64,000 nt of DNA from Hofstenia miamia (taxonomy: Eukaryota; Xenacoelomorpha; Acoela): contig SCFE01000033.1 of assembly GCA_004352715.1 (NCBI GenBank), positions 332,466-396,465 on the forward strand, in the 5' to 3' direction. Position 1 is the stretch's first letter. The number at the start of each line of letters is the position of its first letter. The position numbers and the translations under genes were made by a program. This document shows, piece by piece, positions 57,440 to 64,000 of the stretch. Under the pieces are notes generated by a model. The model saw only the letters and a list, made by a program, of their open reading frames with translations, made no database searches and was not told the DNA's origin.

Positions 57440-57881
57440 TTCAATCCCTTATGACTTCCTCCTGTTCGTTTCCCATTGAAAAGTTTTTACCACTGATCGA
57501 GCTCCACTAATTTTTGACAATCACGTCTCCATTGTAGTCTCCAGGCTGTCGATTTTTGTCGCGAAAATAAAATCACATTATTATCTCTTCCTCCTCACGC
57601 GAGTCAAATTACAACCCTTAGATAAGGGTTTTTGGTCCACAAAAACTTCGTATGCAACAAAGTGTGACAAATGGATGTTTCATCATCCTGGTAGTCATAA
57701 CACACTCACAGGTAGCCGCCCTGTTTCGAAATGCATACGAAGCCGAGGCCCAATGTGTGGTGGGCTATATACCGATCCACCTACCGAGGACTGGATCCAG
57801 TGCAAATACTGTAAAGAATGGTGGCATGAGGATTGTACAGACTACTCTGGTTCAGGAGATTTTTGCTGTTATAATTGTTAA
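57440..57881 (+). pseudogene. Pogo-like (DDE_1) transposase fragment with C-terminal PHD finger
   Basis: Across frames the order is 'PLIFDNHVS' (about 57506-57532; second catalytic Asp), 'AVDFCRENKITLLSLPPHAS' (about 57545-57605), 'LQPLDKGF' (about 57612-57636) and 'VAALFRNAYEAEA' (about 57715-57753). This is the DDE_1 C-terminal half as in pogo/Tigger and Jerky-type transposases. It ends in a zinc finger with 'CGGLYTDPPTEDWIQCKYCK' (from about 57750), 'WWHEDC' and 'FCCYNC', i.e. a C4HC3 PHD-type pattern, stopping at TAA 57879-57881. At least two frameshifts separate the pieces. The N-terminal half is missing or replaced by mariner-like sequence. Confidence 0.75.
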
Positions 57882-58103
57882 ATCACTGTTGAAAAATGCT
57901 AACAAGTTGCTGTTTATTTTCAAAGCTCTCTAGTAGACTGCGTACACTTACTCATCCGTGAGTACTCTTGGACACACCCTGCGTCTAAGAGTACTCATTT
58001 CGTTAATTTTTTATTATTTGTTATATCAATTTTATTATTTCTTATATTGGTCTTTATTAATCAAATGTTCATAATGGAATTGTTTGTTATTATATGTTAA
58101 TAA
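57882..58103. other. Spacer between pogo remnant and LINE
   Basis: AT-rich DNA with no recognised feature. Confidence 0.4.
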
Positions 58104-58106
58104 ATA

Positions 58107-58124
58107 TAGATAGATAGATAGATA
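58107..58124. repeat. (GATA)n tail of the LINE
   Basis: Four GATA units; on the LINE strand this is the 3' terminal (TATC)n repeat after AAAATAAAAGT. Confidence 0.9.
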
Positions 58125-58199
58125 ACTTTTATTTTATCACGGATTGACATCCATAAAAGATACATATATAAATTTATAAATCATAACAGACAAGACAAC

Positions 58200-60737
58200 T
58201 CAATGTTTCTTCAAATATCGATGAGGGAAAATCCTACTTGAGGCTCCACCTGTTGGATTTCTTTGTCGCAGATGTTCTTTCGAGTATTCAGTTCTTGTCG
58301 GGATATAAGAGGCCAGCGGGTGGTTTGCCGATCTGGATATTCTGTTAAAGAGTTGATGATCTGAAGACTGCAGAATCTGATGCATTGGAAGGAATTCGTC
58401 AATAATGCCAAGCCTCATCGCCTTTCTTTGAATTTGGTCGATCTTCTTGTTGTTCGCTAGCGACTGACCTCCCCATACACAACAAGCATACGTAAGTTTG
58501 GAGAGCACCAATGATCTGTATAACATTTTAAGTTCATCGGCAAAGAATCCAAGGTGTTTGAGTCTCAAAAGGAGATACAACGCTGATGATGCAGTGGCGG
58601 CGACAATATTTACATGCTTTGTGAATGTCAGTTTCTCATCAAACTCGACTCCGAGAATTCGCATACTCTGCACTCGTTGAATGCCTGGGATGCATTCAAC
58701 TGATTCTTGTTGTCTCTTGCCAGAGCACACTACGATTTCTTTGGACTTCGCCATGTTCAAACTCAAGTTCTTCTTGTTAAACTGCTCGACAAGGGATTCA
58801 ACCACCTGGAATGCAGCATCATTTCCAGTCGATCCTCCTATGACTTCGGTATTATCATCCGCAAAAACAGTGGATTTAACTGAGGCGTCGTTTGATATCA
58901 AAGGGTCTACATCATTCACAGCCAAGTTGTAGTAAGTTGGTCCACCAACGGTCCCTTGAGGAACACCAATATTTGTGGTCAAGCAGGTAGAAACATCACT
59001 ATCAACCACAGTATAGTGACGCCTACCATGTAGGAATCCCATGACCCAGTTGACGATGTAGGGATTGACGCTAGGGCAGATGTCTTTCAGCCCTTTAAGA
59101 ATACTGCTGTGTGACACGGTATCGAAAGCCTTGGACATATCCAAAGCTATTATCCGGACATATTCATGTGATTTGGCTAGTTTGCAGACATCATTTAAAA
59201 TCTTTATGCCAGCACCTGTGGTGGATCCACACTTTCTGAAACCAAATTGAGTTGATTTCAGTGATATTTGATAAGCTTCGTCTACAAAGGTTTTGATGAC
59301 TATACGCTCACAACACCTCGCTAAAATATTGGTGACGGAGATCGGGCGATAATCTTTCATCTGCTTTGGTGTTGATACCTTCGCAATAGGTATTATTTTA
59401 GATATTTTCCAACACTGTGGGAAAACTCCTGAGGAAATCGAACAATTAATGATGTGGCAAACTGGTCCTGCCAACCAGGCTGCATTATCTCGGAGAATCC
59501 AATAAGGGAGATTATCACGCCCCATTGAAGTCTTTGCTATATTTTTTAGGAACCGATACGTTAAAAATTCATCCACTGACGGCACATCAGCACCTTCTGT
59601 AGAAAGCATTGTAAAAACCTCTTCCGAGCCTGTTGAAATACTGTTGTAGAAGGAGTTCAATTCACTAGCTGGGTAAATGGAAGACGTGGGAGCAGCCCTA
59701 CGTTTCCCGAGCAGCTGATTAATATGGTCCCACCATGCACGAGAGCCTTTTCTATGGTTTCTCTTCACATTTTTAATGATAGCTTCTCTGATCTGTTTTG
59801 CGATAGCATTCGCTTCAGCTAGCTTGCCCACTCGTACAAGTTTGTTCTTTCTTCGCTGCAAAATTTTTGTGAGGGGAGATGGAGAGGGAGGGTCTTTGTT
59901 TGACATCGTGATCTTGCACTCTGGACAAGAAGTGAAAATTGTCTGCAACATTTCAGTTAAATGATCACAGCAGAAGTCAGCATCGGTGATACTGTACAGC
60001 CAGGTGAAATCTGCGTCTCGAATCATTCTTGAAGCGACATCCTTATACTTTTGCCTCTGGTCACGAAATACCACAGTTCGTTTGATTCGTTGGCTCCGGG
60101 TATAGGAACAAATTATTCCCATATGGTCAGTAGCAAGTGTAGGCTGAAAGAGAGAGAATTGTCCCAGGAAATGTGGATCGTTGCAAAGGATCTTGTCGAG
60201 GCATTTGGCTTTTCGAGTCTTAAGCTTGGTGTCCATAACCAACACACATTCTGAGGCCACAGAGGAAATGTCAAAATCGTTGAAATCCCCACAGACGACA
60301 ATATTGCGATTTGGTGAAGAAATTAATTGTGAGTCAATGCCTTCACGTAAATGCACTGAGAGCAGAGATTGATTGTTGTGCCTCGGCGGCACGTATACCA
60401 CAACTAAGAGCAGGTTTAAGTCAGTAACATCCAGCCATAATATCTCAAATGATTCCCAGTTATCGATACAAAGGCGTCTGATAGATAAGTCTGTCGAGGC
60501 ATAAACACAAACACCTCCTCCATAAGCTTTTTCAGAGTTGCTACTTGTTCGGTCATAGCTAAGTAGTTGATATCCACGAATGGTCACATTTCCATCTGTG
60601 ATACATTCATCCAGCCATGTTTCGGTCACGCAGCAGATTTGAATAGAGTTTGCATTCAGATCGTTTTCAATCTGGATTAGTGCATTGGGCTTTTTGATAG
60701 ATCTGGCGTTTAAAAGAAGAAAGTTGCATTTCTCTAG
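58200..60737 (-). CDS. LINE ORF2: apurinic-type endonuclease and reverse transcriptase
   Basis: 846 codons are open from just after the TGA at 60738-60740 to TGA at 58200-58202. The EEP endonuclease starts at once: 'NFLLLNARSI', 'CCVTETWLDE', 'YGGGVCVYAS', 'VVCGDFNDFD' (catalytic Asp and Asn) and 'LATDHMGI' (catalytic Asp-His). The RT follows: 'DYRPISVTNI', 'ALDMSKAFDTVSH' (motif A), 'GVPQGTVGGP' (motif B), 'VFADDNTEV' (catalytic ADD box) and 'ILGVEFDEKLTFTKHV' (thumb). A basic C-terminus ends it. These enzymes would nick target DNA and prime reverse transcription. There is no ATG before or within the first part of the endonuclease (the codon at 60627-60629 is GTG, inside TETWL), so ORF2 has no start codon of its own. 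Confidence 0.9.
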   Translation of the reverse strand, partial: LEKCNFLLLNARSIKKPNALIQIENDLNANSIQICCVTETWLDECITDGNVTIRGYQLLSYDRTSSNSEKAYGGGVCVYASTDLSIRRLCIDNWESFEILWLDVTDLNLLLVVVYVPPRHNNQSLLSVHLREGIDSQLISSPNRNIVVCGDFNDFDISSVASECVLVMDTKLKTRKAKCLDKILCNDPHFLGQFSLFQPTLATDHMGIICSYTRSQRIKRTVVFRDQRQKYKDVASRMIRDADFTWLYSITDADFCCDHLTEMLQTIFTSCPECKITMSNKDPPSPSPLTKILQRRKNKLVRVGKLAEANAIAKQIREAIIKNVKRNHRKGSRAWWDHINQLLGKRRAAPTSSIYPASELNSFYNSISTGSEEVFTMLSTEGADVPSVDEFLTYRFLKNIAKTSMGRDNLPYWILRDNAAWLAGPVCHIINCSISSGVFPQCWKISKIIPIAKVSTPKQMKDYRPISVTNILARCCERIVIKTFVDEAYQISLKSTQFGFRKCGSTTGAGIKILNDVCKLAKSHEYVRIIALDMSKAFDTVSHSSILKGLKDICPSVNPYIVNWVMGFLHGRRHYTVVDSDVSTCLTTNIGVPQGTVGGPTYYNLAVNDVDPLISNDASVKSTVFADDNTEVIGGSTGNDAAFQVVESLVEQFNKKNLSLNMAKSKEIVVCSGKRQQESVECIPGIQRVQSMRILGVEFDEKLTFTKHVNIVAATASSALYLLLRLKHLGFFADELKMLYRSLVLSKLTYACCVWGGQSLANNKKIDQIQRKAMRLGIIDEFLPMHQILQSSDHQLFNRISRSANHPLASYIPTRTEYSKEHLRQRNPTGGASSRIFPHRYLKKH

Positions 60738-60740
60738 TCA
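60732..60740 (-). promoter_or_regulatory. Readthrough-type stop context UGA CUA G between LINE ORF1 and ORF2
   Basis: On the - strand the ORF1 stop reads TGA CTA GAG, and ORF2 continues in the same frame. UGA followed by CUAG is the most readthrough-prone stop context known in animal genes (established for several mammalian mRNAs). With no ORF2 start codon available, readthrough would make an ORF1-ORF2 fusion at low level. The sequence context and frame are seen; readthrough itself is inferred. Confidence 0.7.
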
Positions 60741-60953
60741 TAATTTAACTTCTTCGTTGTCAACAAAGAGCTTCAAATCTCTTATTCGGATTGACGACTT
60801 GGGAACATTCTGATTGTTAATCATCTCAAATCGCTTTTTCAGAATTTTCCGTTCCAGAAGCATTTCCTCGGAAGTGAGCTCCCTTGAGATGAATAAGTTT
60901 TTTATTTTATATTTGTTGTCATGGTTAATAGTAAATCTGTAAGACGTTAACTC
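60738..60953 (-). pseudogene. LINE ORF1 C-terminus (5'-truncated)
   Basis: About 70 codons end at TGA 60738-60740. They read 'KNLFISRELTSEEMLLERKI', then a Lys/Arg-rich helix and 'SIRIRDLKLFVDNEEVKL'. This is the C-terminal pattern of CR1/L2-type ORF1 proteins ('sReLT.eEr....l....k.R...I..g.i'), an RNA-binding chaperone partner of ORF2. The rest of ORF1 was lost by 5' truncation; the frame stops at TAA 60954-60956. Confidence 0.75.
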
Positions 60954-60956
60954 TTA

Positions 60957-63595
60957 AGTGCGTCCTCTTATCCGATTTTGCCCTATCTAGGAGTAACTAT
61001 TGCCTCAAAATTAAAATTCAACACATTAATATAACAGTTAAAAAATTAGCTATAGGTATAAAAAGTATGACACTAGTAGTAGGCAATTACCACCATTTGC
61101 GATAAATCAATTTTTCCATGCTTTTATTATGAGTCACCCTAATTACGCAAAAATTTTATTTACTTATCTAAGTGATGCGCTTTATACAAAACTTGATATT
61201 CAATTAAAATGGGCATTAAATATCTCAGTGTAAAACTCATCAAAAACTAAGCATTACATCTCTAGGTCAATTCTCTTTCAAAAACAACTCGTCATATTGA
61301 ATACCTTGCTGATATTAGTCAAGTTAATCAAAAACCTAAAGCACCGGCAGGTATCAAGGCCATAGTTAATTAAACGGGCCACCACTAGAACTAATACTAA
61401 AAAACTTACTTTTAACGCTTATTGTGTATTGCAAAATTCATGAATATTGATATCCTAATGCTTAGAATTAAATAATTAGTAGAAGTCCTCCAAAAATTAA
61501 GTTTTGTGGTATTATCAAAATGGGCCTTGATACCTTCTGTGTAGAGAATAAGGTCCATAATATCAGTTTGATAAAATTATATTTTAAGCGAGAAAATGGA
61601 AAGCTTTTAAGAATGCGAACTTATATTTTCATGAAAGATCGTTCATTACCATCATATTTCCCATTGTAGAATATGTAGAATTCATCACATAAAAGCATCC
61701 CTAAATTAAACTTGTTTCTGTTCTCTAGTACTGCAGACTCGAGACAATGAATGAACTGTGAGGCTGTGGGTTTCCCCTATCGGCGTGTCTGTTCAGCGTT
61801 GTTATAGTAACCATTTACCGCTGAAAATGTCGTTTGTTAGCTGTGGGCCTTAATACTTGCAGGTACCTTACCCCTTATAATGTGATTAAGATGCTGTTAT
61901 TTACTCGTAAACAGAATTCAAAATCAAAATTTTTTTACATGTGTTAAGTATCTGATAAATCATGGCTAGGATACAAATTTTACACCAATGACTATACTAT
62001 AACTCGTTATTAAAATATTACTATAGTAATTTATCCATAGCCTGGAAGATTTCTTTTGTAATTTGTGCATTGTATATGTGTTTTGTGAATTTAATGACGC
62101 TATTCAGATAAATTATCAGTCATTTAATTAACATATATCTGAATAAAGAATTTATCTTATCAACTACTTAATTGCGATTCCAAAAAGTCTTGCAGTTTAA
62201 GATCTCAAGGTATACCAATGTTGCAGAATTCATAGGCACCAAGAAGTGTACATTTTTTTGAAAATGGATTTGTTCTTAAAATATTTAATATTGTTTGAGA
62301 AGGCGCTATTCCAAAACTTTTTGCTGATATTGTACGCTTAATTCGGTAAAATATTTTGTTTGAGAATAGTTCTGATCATTATGATTATAAGCGTAACTCA
62401 TTCATTCAAAATTAGCAATTAATGACTTTTCGGCTTCTGCAGGAGCAAATAGATTGATTTGAATGTCAAATTAATGGAACACTTTTAATGTTGAAATTCA
62501 TCAGATTTTGATGAAAGATCTCCATAGTAACAAAACCTTATGAACAAAATGAATAAGTTTGATGGTCATAATGTTGAAAAAATTGTTTCTCCCCTTTAAA
62601 AACTAATTTGTTAAAAATAAATTTACAGTCAATCTTTCGATTACCCTGCGCAAAAATTGCTAATAAGTACTTTTGCAAGTATACATTATCTAACAAAATG
62701 CACCAAATATACACAAATAGTTTATACATATTCACAAAATTTTGTTTACAAAATACTGCAACTAACCAAGCCCTTGGAAAAAAATAGATTAATGTTGTGA
62801 AACAACTGATGACTCCAAAATAGCTGTATTGGATTCGCTTTTCTGTGGATTCTAAAAAAAACATTAGAATGAAAAAACAATGCGAATTATAACAATAATT
62901 GTTGTAATAATTTGAAAGAGAACAATCAATCTATACATAATAAATGCGATAGAAGTGCTACAATTTATAACTATTGGAATAGCTTACTTAAACTATTATA
63001 ATTGCAAAAAGTCAATAACATGTCATTGTATACGACATTTTGTTTTCTACAGATTGTTCCAAAACTTTATCTAGAATTAAAAGCATGACTGAATGCATGC
63101 TGGCTGATTCAATTTTTATGAAGTGTAAAAACAAAGCTTTTATTGAAAATCAATGTTTGACTTGTAATTGTTCACTCAGCATGCTGGTTTACTGTGTTTA
63201 CAACAATGCCTCAACTGTGTAATGGAGCATGCGCTACAAGAGCAAATACCAATTACAAATGAAGTTTCTGAATCACAGTTTAACTAAACCATTTGAGACT
63301 TTTTGCTTTAGGGCTATCTATGTGATACTGCTCCATCCCCCTGCTATACATTTTCGTTCAACAAAAGAACTGGAAGGACGAATTCAAGAATAACTGAATG
63401 CCACCCCGCAGAAAAGGTTCCATGAGGCATTCAGAAAATTTGAGAAATGTTGTTTTAATAAAGTAACGTTGCAATATTATATCTTAACAATGAATAAATT
63501 ACGTAAACATTTCATTGCTAATTACTAAACTTGCGACATCCTGTAGTACCAAAAATGAAGAATTTTTCAAGAGAAAGAATAACCAAATCGCTTAC
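60957..63595. other. Noncoding interval
   Basis: No supported gene. 'aggtatcaaggcca' at 61348 and 'gggccttgatacct' at 61521 are 13-14-bp inverse matches about 190 bp apart and might bound a small MITE, but similarity does not extend. Frames at 62538-62864 (-) and 63040-63222 (+) are unrecognised. If the CCDC186-like gene continues, its last exon(s) should be in this interval on the - strand; I could not identify them. Confidence 0.4.
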
Positions 63596-63876
63596 GTTGG
63601 ATTGCAATTGACTGGCCATGTAATCGACAGCTTCCTGTAGTTTGATATTTTTTAGGATTGTGTCTTCCAAAACAGACTGTAGTTGTGCGTGGAATTCAGG
63701 ACCAAATCGATCGGCCTTTGACATATTGGGTGGAAATACGTTGGAAAGGAAGCTACTCTGTTGGATTGACGAATTCGACAGAGACGGTAAAGAACCAGTC
63801 TCCTCGCGAGAGATGTAATATTTAATGACGCGCCTTTTCTTGTTTAATTCTGTCGTCAGTCGTGAAACATGATCTT
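63596..63876 (-). CDS. CCDC186-like: CCDC186-like exon (coiled-coil Golgi protein), C-terminal region
   Basis: A 281-nt exon on the - strand bounded by acceptor ATTTTTAG| (63877) and donor CAAC|GTAAGC (63596/63595). It encodes 'DHVSRLTTELNKKRRVIKYY' followed by 'ISREETGSL', then a Ser-rich linker, then 'LQSVLEDTILKNIKLQEAV'. This is the pattern at the C-terminus of CCDC186, where a basic coiled-coil end ('REE.G.l') is followed by 'LQ.VLEDTLLKNITL'. CCDC186 acts with Golgi and endosomal coiled-coil factors in dense-core vesicle maturation and tethering in animals. The remainder of the gene lies beyond 64000; a final short exon should lie below 63595. The reading frame continues unspliced to 63518, which would be an intron-retained end. 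Confidence 0.75.
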
Positions 63877-64000
63877 CTAAAAATGTATTCATCAATTAGG
63901 ACGAATTTATTGCAACAATTCGTAAAGCAAAACTGTCACTGAATAATTTCCAATATGCCTCGTATATAAAGCAAGAGTTTCAAATAACTAATAAAATCAG
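63877..64000 (-). other. Intron of the CCDC186-like gene (partial)
   Basis: AT-rich sequence upstream of the acceptor at 63877, running off the window. Confidence 0.5.

Larger units (their letters stand above)
58104..60953 (-). mobile_element. 5'-truncated CR1/L2-type LINE
   Basis: On the - strand the element contains the C-terminus of ORF1, a single in-frame TGA, a complete-looking ORF2 (endonuclease and RT), a short 3' UTR and a (TATC)n tail (58107-58124 as GATA on the + strand). Simple-repeat tails and this RT type fit the CR1/L2/Rex1 group of the Jockey superfamily. The 5' end is lost: the ORF1 frame meets a TAA at 60954-60956 and no ORF1 RNA-binding domain lies upstream. I found no clear target duplication. 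ORF2 is intact, so the insertion is recent. Confidence 0.9.

Noticed and set aside
58498-60372. Several + strand open frames across the LINE
   Set aside because: They are antisense shadows of the intact ORF2 on the - strand.
61345-61540. 13-14-bp inverse match ('ggtatcaaggcc') possibly bounding a MITE
   Set aside because: Similarity stops after 14 bp and no target duplication is visible.
1-64000. CRISPR-like arrays
   Set aside because: The only tandem array with regular spacing (20437-20572) is a head-to-tail minisatellite without unique spacers, and the DNA is animal.

Overview
The window is AT-rich nuclear DNA from an invertebrate animal assembly. The evidence for a metazoan is a CCDC186-like exon, a Pcc1/LAGE3 (KEOPS) gene, PAN/Apple and FG-GAP secreted proteins, and animal transposon families (Ty3/gypsy, a CR1/L2-type LINE, piggyBac, Tc1/mariner, pogo, hAT, Harbinger). 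There are long (AT)n microsatellites and six N gaps of exactly 1000 nt, which are placeholders of unknown true size. I cannot name the species. Compact intronless genes with a 3' splice-site-like AG just before the start codon would fit a lineage with spliced-leader trans-splicing (for example a hydrozoan, tunicate or flatworm), but that is inference. No tRNA, rRNA, snRNA or CRISPR was found.

Layout. 1-2165: noncoding DNA, then a decayed piggyBac transposase. 2175-10454: a Ty3/gypsy element with gag and pol (RT, RNase H, integrase), followed by two further ORFs of unknown function (about 190 and 930 aa) that I do not recognise; all are broken by frameshifts and stops. 12391-18749: two tail-to-tail paralogous genes for secreted PAN/Apple proteins, separated by 4.6 kb that contains one arm of a diverged inverted duplication; the other arm is at 25318-26575. 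19-29 kb: DDE transposase remnants, a 21-bp minisatellite, gapped microsatellites, and a clean 713-bp hAT-type element with a perfect 8-bp target duplication. 30-45 kb is fragmented: a second Ty3 gag-protease copy on its own contig, a contig that is entirely the reverse complement of sequence 2.4 kb away, a deleted hAT transposon (BED finger plus C-terminal dimerisation domain), a duplicated contig end around a probably false gap, weak exon candidates, and a third Ty3 gag-protease fragment. 45.6-50.4 kb: two MITEs, LINE RT debris and a transposase remnant.

51.9-64 kb holds the best host genes: a 624-aa secreted FG-GAP protein (+), a Pcc1-family KEOPS subunit with what looks like a second Pcc1-like fold (-), and a CCDC186-like exon at the right edge (-). 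Between them lie a Harbinger-type MITE, a pogo-like transposase with a PHD finger, and a 5'-truncated LINE whose ORF1 and ORF2 are in the same frame separated only by the stop context UGA CUA G.

Most apparent coding capacity is transposon-derived. The host genes show no operon-like functional grouping. The most noteworthy signals are the LINE readthrough-type junction, the extra two-ORF module downstream of the Ty3 pol, the tandem Pcc1-like arrangement and the shared splice-acceptor context of the host genes.
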